Positions 1 to 7,163 of a DNA stretch of 34,138 bases are shown here, piece after piece. The DNA is from Alphaproteobacteria bacterium. Lineage in GTDB: Bacteria > Pseudomonadota > Alphaproteobacteria > Rs-D84. The stretch spans positions 1 through 34,138 of the forward strand of contig JAFZXC010000029.1 of assembly GCA_017616975.1 (NCBI GenBank). The letters are read 5' to 3'. Both the position numbers and the translations under genes were made by a program. The notes under the pieces were generated by a model that was not told the origin of the DNA, did no database searches, and saw only the letters and a program-made list of their open reading frames with translations. Position 1 is the stretch's first letter; each line of letters begins with the position of its first letter.

Positions 1-1703
1 AAAAAGTCAAATTTAATCAAGCCGGTTGCTTCCAAATAATGCCCATCGTATTGGCTTGATGGTAATTGGTTTGCAGGATCACGATAAACCGGTGCAATTT
101 TTGTTGTTGGACGATCGCCAATAACAACACCACACGCATGTTGCCCAAGGTTTCTGTATGAACCTTCTAATTCTTCGGCAATTTCAACAACCTTTTTCAT
201 GTCGGTATCGTTGTCTAAGATACCCTGGATTTCTGTCGAAGAATCAACCGCACTTTTTAACGTCTTGGCATCGTCCGGAATAAGTTTTGTAAATCTGTCG
301 GTTTTAGAATATGGTAATCCATACACACGACCAACGTCACGGATTGCACCCTTGGCCTTTAATCCGCCAAATGTAATAATACGGCATACTGATTCTGCGC
401 CATATTTATCACACACGTGGTTTAACACTGTTTCAATGCCTTCAGGTTCAAAGTCAACGTCGAAATCGGGCATTGAAATACGATCTGGGTTCAAGAAACG
501 TTCGAAAAGCAAACCATATTTTAACGGATTAACATGTGTGATACCCAATGCCCATGCGATAATCGAACCCGCCCCAGAACCACGTCCAGGTCCAGTTAAA
601 ATATCGTTGTTGCGACACCAATTTATATATTCTGCAACAATCAAGAAATATCCCGGGAAACCCATACCAATAATAACACCCAATTCAAATTCCGCCTGGT
701 CATAGTATGGTTTTGTATCTTTTATTTTGTGTTCTTTTAAACGACGTGCCAATCCCGCCATGGTATCGTTGCGCAGCATTTGACATTCGGCTTCAAAGTT
801 TTCACCAAATCGTGGCAACAATGGTTTTTCATGAACGTTCACCATAAATCCACAACGATTTGCAATCACAACAGTGTTGTCGATTGCTTCGGGCAAATCA
901 GAAAACAAATCAACCATTTCCTCAGCAGACTTAAAGTACTGTTCTGCAGATTTACGTGGACGTTTTGGGTCAATCACTTTTGTTTGCCCAAGAATACAAG
1001 ACAACGCATCTGCAGCTTCGTAATCGTCGGGCGTTGCAAAGCAAACATCGTTTGTCGCAACAATTGGTATATTCATGTCTTGTGCAATTTGTAAAAATTC
1101 TGGCTCTGTGGCGATTTCATCTTTTAAGCCGTGACGTTGAATTTCGATATAAAAACGATCACCAAAAATTGACACAAATTTTTTTGCATATGTGTGTGCC
1201 AGTTCATTTTGCTTGTTTAAAATCGCCATACCCATGGGGCCCGTGTGTGCGCCAGACAAACAAATAACCCCCGCACTGTGAGATTCCAATTCATCAAAAG
1301 TTATATACGGCCCCAAATGATGATTTTCCGCCCGCATATACATAATACGAGACAGTTCGCACAGGTTTAAATATCCATCATGATTTTGTGCCAATAAAAC
1401 AATTTTGCTTAAACTGGATTGACGAAGAATTTTTGGATCTGCTTTGTGTTGATTAAACGACAGTTCTACACCGATAATAGGCTGCAAATGTTTTGATGGC
1501 AACACATCAGAAAATTCTGCACACGCCGACATCAAATTTGTATCGGTTATTGCACACGCCGTCATTCCATATGCGGCACACATAGCAGGGATTGTTTTTG
1601 CAACAATTTCTGCGGGGGCTTTTTTTGGTGGGGCGACCAACAGTGTCGATTCACCGATCGACAAACGTGTATGCGTACGAAGATGTACAAATTGTCCCGC
1701 CAT
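1..1703 (-). CDS. dnaE: DNA polymerase III alpha subunit, 5' part (runs off the window)
   Basis: Catalytic subunit of the replicative DNA polymerase (C-family). The visible 567 codons give the N-terminal PHP domain, opening MAGQFVHLRTHTRLS, followed by the start of the polymerase core. A glycine-rich GRGSGAGS lies near residue 370 and the catalytic motif PDFDVDF at about residues 412-418, carrying the two metal-binding aspartates. A stretch reading GQHACGVVIGDRPT near the window edge also fits DnaE. No stop occurs before base 1, so the C-terminal half lies outside. The start is the ATG 22 bases after the secA stop, so it is probably cotranscribed with secA. No strong Shine-Dalgarno precedes it. 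Identity is certain from motifs; whether the gene is intact beyond the edge cannot be seen. Confidence 0.95.
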   Translation of the reverse strand, partial: MAGQFVHLRTHTRLSIGESTLLVAPPKKAPAEIVAKTIPAMCAAYGMTACAITDTNLMSACAEFSDVLPSKHLQPIIGVELSFNQHKADPKILRQSSLSKIVLLAQNHDGYLNLCELSRIMYMRAENHHLGPYITFDELESHSAGVICLSGAHTGPMGMAILNKQNELAHTYAKKFVSIFGDRFYIEIQRHGLKDEIATEPEFLQIAQDMNIPIVATNDVCFATPDDYEAADALSCILGQTKVIDPKRPRKSAEQYFKSAEEMVDLFSDLPEAIDNTVVIANRCGFMVNVHEKPLLPRFGENFEAECQMLRNDTMAGLARRLKEHKIKDTKPYYDQAEFELGVIIGMGFPGYFLIVAEYINWCRNNDILTGPGRGSGAGSIIAWALGITHVNPLKYGLLFERFLNPDRISMPDFDVDFEPEGIETVLNHVCDKYGAESVCRIITFGGLKAKGAIRDVGRVYGLPYSKTDRFTKLIPDDAKTLKSAVDSSTEIQGILDNDTDMKKVVEIAEELEGSYRNLGQHACGVVIGDRPTTKIAPVYRDPANQLPSSQYDGHYLEATGLIKFDF

Positions 1704-1725
1704 TGTTTTTTATCGTTTACAAAAC

Positions 1726-4332
1726 TTAACTTAACTTGCCATGACAATGTTTGTATTTAAGTCCCGAACCGCACGGGCAGGGCGCATTACGACGAGCCTC
1801 GGTTGATTGGTTCATATCGGCGTCGTGTTTAGCGTGTTCTGCAGCCGCCGCATTAACATTTTCACGTGTTAATTCCATACGACATATATATGCCACAGAC
1901 ATCATTTTGAAATTGTTGATAGTATTTTTAAATAATCCCAACGCTTCACGTTTGTATTCATAAAGCGGATTTTTCTGGGCGTATCCACGCAGACCAATTG
2001 CCGTCTGTAAATAATCCATTTGTTGCAAATGCCGTTTCCACACCGTATCCAATGCACCCAACATCATTTGGCGTGATGCCATCTGCATCAATTCGGTACC
2101 ATATTTTTCGGTCTGTTGTTCATACCGACGCAACGCCAAATTGTTCAGCACTTCATATGCTTTGCGTTCTGTAATTTCTTCGTCGTTTTTCCATTTTTCG
2201 ATGTCGGTAATATCCAATGCAAATGTGCGCAACATTGCATCGTGAATGCCCGATATGTTCCAGTCTGCTGGCATCGCTTTTTCTGGCATATTGTTTTCGC
2301 AAATCATTTCGACAACGTCGCCAATCATTTCACGTGCAAGTCCACTTAAATCATTTGACGTCATTAAATCGTCACGCTGTTTATAGACCACGCCACGCTG
2401 TTCATTCATAACGTCGTCGTATTTAAGCAACTCTTTACGCATTTCGAAATAACGTGCTTCGACACGCTTTTGCGCTTTTTCCAACGCCTTGGTTATCCAT
2501 GGGTGCGTAATCGCTTCACCTGGTTTTAACCCAAGTGTTGTTAACATACCGTTCAAACGTGCCGCACCAAAGATGCGCATTAAATCGTCGTCCAACGCCA
2601 AAAAGAATTTAGAATCACCTGGGTCGCCTTGACGCCCAGAACGTCCACGCAACTGGTTATCAATACGACGTGATTCATGACGTTCGGTGCCAATTACATA
2701 CAAACCACCGGCATCCAAAACAAGTTTCTTGTTTGCTTCAATTTGTTCATATATCTCTTTCTTTTTAGCTTCAAATTTTTTGTCGTCTTTGTCTAACGCT
2801 GCAATCAATTCTTCGGCATTACCACCCAATTTAATATCGGTTCCACGTCCCGCCATATTGGTTGCGATTGTGACGGCACCGGGGGCACCGGCCTGGGCAA
2901 CAATTTTTGCTTCGGATTCGTGATGCTTTGCATTTAACACCGCCGGATTAATACCCAATTCTTTACGCACCAATGCAGCCAACTCTTCGGACTTTTCAAT
3001 TGATACCGTTCCAACCAAAACGGGCTGTTTACGATTGATACAATCTTTGATTTGTGCCAAAATCGCCGCATATTTTTCATCTTTGTTGCGATAGATTTCG
3101 TCGTGATGATCCACACGTGCAACTGGACGATTTGTTGGAATTGAAACCACACGCAACTTATAAATTTCTTCAAATTCTGCGGCTTCGGTCATAGCGGTTC
3201 CGGTCATACCCGCCAATTTTTCATACAAACGGAAAAGATTCTGGTATGAAATACTGGACACTGTTTGATTTTCTGGCTGAACGGTCACGTGTTCTTTGGC
3301 TTCGATTGCCTGGTGCAAACCTTTACCAAAACGACGGCCCGTCATAACACGACCGGTAAATTCATCAACAATTAACACTTCGTCATTACGTACAACATAG
3401 TTCACGTTCTTTTGATACAAGTGGTGCGCCAATAACGATTGTTGCACATGCATAACTAACGCTGCGTTTTCCGCCGCATATAAATTATCGCCCACCAACA
3501 AGCCCGCATCTTTTAAAAGTCTTGTCACATTATCAACACCACTTTCTGTTAATGTGACATGGCGATCTTTTTCATCTTTTTTGAAATCATTTTCAGTTAA
3601 TTGCACAACGACATCATCAACCTTGGCATATAATTCGCTTATATCTTCCGCCGGTCCAGAAATAATAAGCGGAGTGCGTGCTTCGTCGATTAAAATACTG
3701 TCGACTTCGTCAACGATACCAAAGAACAATGGGCGTAAAACCTGTTGATCTTTTGAAAACTTCATATTATCACGCAGATAATCAAATCCCAATTCAGAAT
3801 TTGTGACGTATGTAATATCGCAGTTATATGCGGCACGACGTTCTTCGTCCGTCATATCATGTTGAATTACACCAACGGTCAACCCCAAGAAACGATAAAT
3901 TTCGCCCATCCAGTTTGCGTCACGTGATGCCAAATAATCATTAACGGTTATAAGGTGGGCGCCACGTCCATGCAACGCTTTTAAATACAAAGCCAATGTT
4001 GCGACCAATGTTTTACCTTCACCGGTTTTCATTTCAGCGATTTGACCATCGTTTAACACCATACCGCCAATCAATTGCACATTAAAATCACGCATACCGA
4101 CGGTTCGAATTGATGCCTCGCGCACCAACGCAAACGCATCGGGCAAAATGTCTTTTTCTTTTTCGCCCGCCGCCAGCCGTCCACGCAAAACGTCCGTCTG
4201 CGCACGCAATTCATCATCACTCATTGCGTGATATTTAGGTTCCAGATCATTAATAATTGAAACAACTTTGTCGTACGATTTAATAAGTCTGTCGTTAGCC
4301 GACCCCAATAATTTGGTTAATAATTTGAACAT
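1726..4332 (-). CDS. secA: Preprotein translocase ATPase SecA
   Basis: Motor ATPase that drives unfolded preproteins through SecYEG; cytoplasmic and membrane-peripheral. The protein is 868 aa, a normal length. Visible motifs in order: MKTGEGKT (Walker A, about 101-108), VDEVDSILIDEART (DEAD-box/Walker B, about 207-220), AGMTGTAMTE, AGRGTDIKLGG and GRSGRQGDPG (helicase motifs V and VI). The extreme C-terminus has the SecB/zinc-binding motif CPCGSGLKYKHCHG. An in-frame ATG exists further upstream, at 4431, but the start used here (MFKLLTKLLG) has a good Shine-Dalgarno (AAGGAA) and lies downstream of a near-consensus promoter that the longer frame would span. The giant exported protein of this window would be a natural Sec substrate. 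dnaE follows after 22 bases. Confidence 0.97.
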   Translation of the reverse strand: MFKLLTKLLGSANDRLIKSYDKVVSIINDLEPKYHAMSDDELRAQTDVLRGRLAAGEKEKDILPDAFALVREASIRTVGMRDFNVQLIGGMVLNDGQIAEMKTGEGKTLVATLALYLKALHGRGAHLITVNDYLASRDANWMGEIYRFLGLTVGVIQHDMTDEERRAAYNCDITYVTNSELGFDYLRDNMKFSKDQQVLRPLFFGIVDEVDSILIDEARTPLIISGPAEDISELYAKVDDVVVQLTENDFKKDEKDRHVTLTESGVDNVTRLLKDAGLLVGDNLYAAENAALVMHVQQSLLAHHLYQKNVNYVVRNDEVLIVDEFTGRVMTGRRFGKGLHQAIEAKEHVTVQPENQTVSSISYQNLFRLYEKLAGMTGTAMTEAAEFEEIYKLRVVSIPTNRPVARVDHHDEIYRNKDEKYAAILAQIKDCINRKQPVLVGTVSIEKSEELAALVRKELGINPAVLNAKHHESEAKIVAQAGAPGAVTIATNMAGRGTDIKLGGNAEELIAALDKDDKKFEAKKKEIYEQIEANKKLVLDAGGLYVIGTERHESRRIDNQLRGRSGRQGDPGDSKFFLALDDDLMRIFGAARLNGMLTTLGLKPGEAITHPWITKALEKAQKRVEARYFEMRKELLKYDDVMNEQRGVVYKQRDDLMTSNDLSGLAREMIGDVVEMICENNMPEKAMPADWNISGIHDAMLRTFALDITDIEKWKNDEEITERKAYEVLNNLALRRYEQQTEKYGTELMQMASRQMMLGALDTVWKRHLQQMDYLQTAIGLRGYAQKNPLYEYKREALGLFKNTINNFKMMSVAYICRMELTRENVNAAAAEHAKHDADMNQSTEARRNAPCPCGSGLKYKHCHGKLS

Positions 4333-4360
4333 TTCGATTTCCTTGTCTTTTAACACAGAA

Positions 4361-4389
4361 TATATAGCAATTTTACCCCCAACGGTCAA
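4361..4389 (-). promoter_or_regulatory. sigma70-like promoter of secA
   Basis: On the minus strand TTGACC (4384-4389) and TATATA (4361-4366) are separated by exactly 17 bases. The position, about 30 bases upstream of the secA ATG at 4332, supports that start codon over the longer reading frame. Confidence 0.7.
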
Positions 4390-4436
4390 GCCACTTGTGA
4401 TAAATTTTTTAGGAAATTTGGTGCAAATCAAAAAAT

Positions 4437-4465
4437 TTGGAAAAAGGACAAAAATGTGATATATT
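4437..4465 (+). promoter_or_regulatory. sigma70-like promoter of the 69-aa gene
   Basis: TTGGAA (4437-4442), a 17-base spacer and TATATT (4460-4465) lie just upstream of the small gene that starts at 4495, divergent from the secA promoter. Confidence 0.55.
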
Positions 4466-4494
4466 ATGGGTGAAAAAAGGATAGGGGGAAAATC

Positions 4495-4704
4495 ATGCGC
4501 AACAATGTTACCGAATTAAAAACAAGCGATATAACAAGCACCGTTTACACTATTTCCCCGACCCAGGTTGAATATATTGCGCGTATTTTTGGCGACAGTG
4601 TGGCAAACGCAATGAACATGCGTGCCTTTGCGGGCAAATTCCGCGAGATTGCGACCAAATCATTACACAGCGCACTTTCCGCCGCCAAACACATGGGCGA
4701 ATAG
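4495..4704 (+). CDS. Small protein of unknown function (69 aa)
   Basis: I do not recognise this protein. It starts MRNNVTELKTSDITSTVYTI and is mostly amphipathic, with an Ala-rich, probably helical C-terminal half ending SAAKHMGE. There is no signal peptide or membrane segment. Support for a real gene: a purine-rich Shine-Dalgarno (AGGGGGA) at proper distance from the ATG, a plausible promoter directly upstream, and isolation from any overlapping gene. It is divergent from secA and is followed immediately by palindromic repeats and then the DGR. It might be an ordinary small cytosolic protein; nothing in the sequence ties it to the DGR. Confidence 0.6.
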   Translation: MRNNVTELKTSDITSTVYTISPTQVEYIARIFGDSVANAMNMRAFAGKFREIATKSLHSALSAAKHMGE

Positions 4705-4710
4705 GGGTTT

Positions 4711-4900
4711 GTCATTGCGAGCATAGCGAAGCAATCCAGTCATTATAGATTGCCACGGTCACTGCGTTCCCTCGCAATGACAATGGTTGTTTTGTCATTG
4801 CGAGCATAGCGAAGCAATCCAGTCCATTTTGTCATTGCGAGCCTGCGAAGCAATCCAGTCATTATGGATTGCCACGGTCACTGCGTTCCCTCGCAATGAC
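4711..4900. repeat. Cluster of GTCATTGCGAG palindromic repeats, left of the DGR
   Basis: Full copies lie at 4711-4781 and 4831-4900, with a half copy at 4794-4824. Each full copy begins GTCATTGCGAGC, has GAAGCAATCCAGTC and ATTGCCACGGTCACTGCG inside, and ends CTCGCAATGAC, so the two ends are inverted repeats able to form a long stem. This belongs to the widespread non-coding palindromic family whose chance translations read like LRAQRSNP or HCERSEAIQS. Adjacent copies show recent local duplication. Confidence 0.9.
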
Positions 4901-4925
4901 AATGGGACTGCAATAACGAAAACAC

Positions 4926-4953
4926 AAAAAAAGCGCCGATGGGGCGCTTTTTT
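4926..4953 (+). terminator. Rho-independent terminator upstream of the TR
   Basis: An A-run, GCGCC (4933-4937), a short loop, GGCGC (4943-4947) and six T. It is symmetric and would work in both directions. It separates the small gene and repeat cluster from the DGR cassette that starts downstream. Confidence 0.8.
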
Positions 4954-5016
4954 ACTAACCACTAATTTTCTAACCACTCACTCCACTAATTCTCTGTGCT
5001 GTGGTTTTTTTACGAT

Positions 5017-5022
5017 TATACT
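5017..5022 (+). promoter_or_regulatory. Possible -10 element for the DGR template RNA
   Basis: TATACT lies 60 bases upstream of the TR and downstream of the terminator at 4926-4953. The hexamer 17 bases upstream (CTGTGC) is a poor -35, so this is a suggestion only. A small hairpin, CCGCC-ttg-GGCGG (5031-5043), lies between it and the TR. Confidence 0.35.
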
Positions 5023-5081
5023 AATGTCTGCCGCCTTGGGCGGTGGGTTATGTTGCTGTATCAGTCGTTCGCATTTGGGGG

Positions 5082-5219
5082 ACTTCCTCGGTTGCGTCCT
5101 GGGTGTTCAACAACACGAACTCCTCGGCTTCCGATTGTGCGTCAAACTGTGCCAACAACTGCGGTAACAACGTCCGTAACAACGCCGACTTCCGGCTGGG
5201 CGTGTTTTCGGCTCTCGGC
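5082..5219 (+). repeat. DGR template repeat (TR)
   Basis: 138 bp that match the 3' end of the giant gene (7170-7307, minus) end to end without gaps. I count 16 mismatches; 15 fall on adenines of the TR (25 A in total) and one on a C. The TR carries ten AAC codons in the phase of the target, five of them changed to TAC-type tyrosine among the first seven and all ten changed overall. AAC codons mutated at A never give stop codons, which is characteristic of DGR templates. The last 30 bases contain no A and are identical in TR and VR, as expected for the initiation-of-homing region. The frame across it (5043-5366) is not a gene. Confidence 0.96.
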
Positions 5220-5423
5220 TCCTTTTGGTACAAAGTTTTGCCAACCTGTGGGACAGAGCGTATATCGCTTTTTATCCTTGGATGTATCACAAGGCGGGGC
5301 GACATAACCCGTTTGGGTGGCAACGCCCTTACGAACACAAAGCACAGGGGTCGTCTGGGCCAGTAGCATATGCCAACGTCCAGACGACAGAATAAACAAC
5401 AAAAAAGACACCAGGAGAACAAC
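5220..5423 (+). ncRNA. Structured spacer of the DGR template RNA, between TR and accessory gene
   Basis: 204 bases without a convincing gene. It holds two hairpins: a nested one at 5297-5328 (GGGCG/CGCCC enclosing ACCC-gttt-GGGT), and a perfect 9-bp stem GTCGTCTGG (5350-5358) with CCAGACGAC (5380-5388). In the Bordetella phage DGR the RNA just 3' of the TR folds and is needed for cDNA priming. The position and fold here suggest the same role; this is inference. Its 3' end contains the Shine-Dalgarno of the next gene. Confidence 0.5.
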
Positions 5424-5750
5424 ATGACACTTGATGAAATAAAAAACTTAACGATTGACACATGTCCACAATTTGCATCTTTTGCACGTGACAAATTACC
5501 GATGCCCGGCACGAAACGCCGTCTGGACGAGATATTAAACCACGAAATTCTGGTGACAGATTTTCGTATAACCAAGTCCAAGAAAAACACAGACGGTGAT
5601 TGTTTACAGTTGCAATTTGTTATGGACGATGCGGTATTTATTGTTTTTACGGGAAGTGCGGTCTTGATTGACCAAATTCAGTCTGCCGCTGAAAACATAC
5701 CTTTCCGCAGCACAATTGTGAAAATAGATAAATACTATTCGTTTTCATAG
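5424..5750 (+). CDS. DGR-cassette protein, possible accessory factor (108 aa), not Avd-like
   Basis: Located between TR and reverse transcriptase, where DGRs usually carry their accessory gene. The sequence, from MTLDEIKNLTIDTCPQF to IVKIDKYYSFS, has a short helical start, then alternating hydrophobic strands (EILVTDFRI, CLQLQFVM, AVFIVFTGSAVLIDQI) and an aromatic end. This looks like a small mainly-beta protein, perhaps an OB-like nucleic-acid-binding fold. It does not look like Avd, which is an all-helical bundle of about 125 aa. I recall similar short proteins in phages, but cannot name a family. The start was chosen at 5424 because AGGAGA precedes it by 6-7 bases; the longer frame from 5370 has no such site. 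No signal peptide. Role in template binding or cDNA handling is a hypothesis. Confidence 0.75.
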   Translation: MTLDEIKNLTIDTCPQFASFARDKLPMPGTKRRLDEILNHEILVTDFRITKSKKNTDGDCLQLQFVMDDAVFIVFTGSAVLIDQIQSAAENIPFRSTIVKIDKYYSFS

Positions 5751-5763
5751 TGGGTCAACCCTT

Positions 5764-5837
5764 GTCATTGCGAGGAAACGCAGTGACCGTGGCAATCTAT
5801 AATGTGGACTGGATTGCTTCGCTGCGCTCGCAATGAC
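5764..5837. repeat. GTCATTGCGAG palindromic repeat between accessory gene and RT
   Basis: One full copy, inverted relative to the left cluster: it starts GTCATTGCGAGGAAACGCAG and ends GCTTCGCTGCGCTCGCAATGAC. It occupies most of the 117-base gap between the two DGR genes, so the RT mRNA carries a large hairpin just upstream of its start. Confidence 0.9.
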
Positions 5838-5867
5838 AAAAGAAAGGCAAACACAAAAGAAACTATC

Positions 5868-6902
5868 ATGAAACGGCATAATCATTTATGGAAAGAATTT
5901 ATATCCCCAGAAAATCTGGAACTGGCTGCGAATAATGCTGTCAAAAGCAAGCGTGGCAAGACTCAAACACGTCATTTTCTTAAACACCGCAGCGAATACA
6001 TGCAAAAACTGCAAGATGATTTAGAACACAATCGTTTTCGCACATCACCATACAAAATTTTCACAATTTTTGAACCTAAAAAGCGTCAAATATATGAATT
6101 GCCACTTTATCCCGATCACATTGTTCACCATGCACTGATAAATGTTTTGGGCCCAATATGGATTCGTATGTTTATACGTGATTCATTTGCGTGTATTCCC
6201 GGCCGTGGTCTGCATTCAGCAAGTCAACGCACCATGCATTTCATGCGAAAACACAAATATGTTTTACAATGCGACATACGCAAATTTTACCCAAGCCTTG
6301 ATCACAACGTAATGATAGGCATATTAAAACACAAGATAAGCGACCGTCGCATTCTTGATTTGTTAATTGGTATTATTCGTTCTGGAGGCGACGGCAAAAA
6401 CATACCGATTGGCAATTTAACAAGTCAATGGTTGGGGAATGTATATCTTAACGAACTGGATTATTTTATAAAACAAAAATTACATTGGAAATCTTATCTT
6501 CGCTATTGTGACGATTTTTGTTTATTTGGCGACGATAAATTGGAACTTCATCGCATTCGTCAAACGATAGAACACTATCTTTTAACAGAATTGAAATTGA
6601 CATTTTCACGATGTGCGCTGCGACCGACACGTTGCGGTATAAATTTTATTGGCTATCGATTTTTCCCACATTTTATTTTGATGCGCCAGCGTTCAACGAA
6701 ACGATTATCACGTCGCATAATGAATATCGCACGCAATGACGATGTATCGATGCATTCAATGGGGCAACTGGCAGCGGCACATGGATGGCTTAAATGGGCG
6801 TGCAGTTATAATTTTCGGCGACATCTGTGGGCACGAATATGTCAAACGAAAACGACCCCATACGTGCGTAAGTTCATACGAAAACATTTGTTTAAAAGAT
6901 AG
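5868..6902 (+). CDS. DGR-type reverse transcriptase (344 aa)
   Basis: RNA-directed DNA polymerase that would copy the TR RNA into adenine-mutated cDNA. RT motifs in order: ELPLYPDHIVHHAL (motif 1/2 region), LQCDIRKFYPSLDH (motif A, catalytic Asp), IPIGNLTSQWLGNVYLNELD (motif B), YLRYCDDFCLFGDD (motif C, YxDD) and GINFIGYRFF (motif D/E). The GxxxSQ form of motif B is typical of DGR RTs, where retroviral and many group II RTs have QGxxxSP. The length of 344 aa, without maturase, endonuclease or protease domains, also fits DGR RTs. The start was set at 5868 (MKRHNHLWKEF); the longer frame begins inside the palindromic repeat. The Shine-Dalgarno is weak. It is followed by another repeat cluster and converges on the target gene. 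Confidence 0.95.
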   Translation: MKRHNHLWKEFISPENLELAANNAVKSKRGKTQTRHFLKHRSEYMQKLQDDLEHNRFRTSPYKIFTIFEPKKRQIYELPLYPDHIVHHALINVLGPIWIRMFIRDSFACIPGRGLHSASQRTMHFMRKHKYVLQCDIRKFYPSLDHNVMIGILKHKISDRRILDLLIGIIRSGGDGKNIPIGNLTSQWLGNVYLNELDYFIKQKLHWKSYLRYCDDFCLFGDDKLELHRIRQTIEHYLLTELKLTFSRCALRPTRCGINFIGYRFFPHFILMRQRSTKRLSRRIMNIARNDDVSMHSMGQLAAAHGWLKWACSYNFRRHLWARICQTKTTPYVRKFIRKHLFKR

Positions 6903-6905
6903 GGT

Positions 6906-7056
6906 GGATTGCTTCGCTGCGCTCGCAACGACAAAAGAACCATTGTCATTGCGAGGGAGTGTAACGACCGTGGCAATCCATAATAATGACTGGATTGCTT
7001 CGCTGCGCTCGCAATGACAAAGTGGGACTGGATTGCTTCGCTGCGCTCGCAATGAC
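6906..7056. repeat. Cluster of GTCATTGCGAG palindromic repeats, right of the RT
   Basis: A half copy at 6906-6932, a full copy at 6945-7018 and a half copy at 7030-7056. The orientation matches the copy at 5764. Together with the left cluster they bracket TR, accessory gene and RT. The 261 bases between the RT stop and the giant-gene stop hold only these repeats and the hairpin at 7084-7106. Confidence 0.9.
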
Positions 7057-7083
7057 AAAAAGAATTGCAATGACAAAACAAAT

Positions 7084-7106
7084 GTGGGGCGGGGTCGCCG
7101 CCCCAC
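7084..7106 (-). terminator. GC-rich hairpin downstream of the VR (terminator and/or DGR target hairpin)
   Basis: GTGGGGCGG (7084-7092) pairs perfectly with CCGCCCCAC (7098-7106) around a 5-base loop. It lies 63 bases beyond the VR in the sense of the target gene. Known DGRs have a short GC-rich hairpin or cruciform just downstream of the VR that promotes homing. The following bases on the minus strand (ATTTGTTTTG) are only a weak U-tract, so a terminator function is possible but not clean. Confidence 0.6.
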
Positions 7107-7163
7107 ACCCCACCCATTTACGTTTTACGTTATTGTTGGTTGGTGCGGACGTTTTCCGCTGTA

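Noticed and set aside
4333-4431. N-terminal extension of SecA from the ATG at 4431
   Set aside because: It would read through the secA promoter; the start at 4332 has a Shine-Dalgarno and matches SecA N-termini.
5043-5366. 107-aa plus-strand frame through the TR whose translation resembles the C-terminus of the giant protein
   Set aside because: No Shine-Dalgarno, and the similarity is fully explained by the TR; downstream codons match nothing.
5048-5590. 180-aa minus-strand frame across TR, spacer and the accessory gene
   Set aside because: Antisense to the TR and to a gene with a strong ribosome binding site; no recognisable features.
5868-6902. Group II intron or retron RT
   Set aside because: No maturase domain or intron RNA domains V/VI nearby, no msr/msd structure; TR/VR adenine pattern explains the RT.
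4711-7056. CRISPR array
   Set aside because: The repeats are palindromic, few, irregularly spaced and lack unique equal-length spacers; no cas genes.
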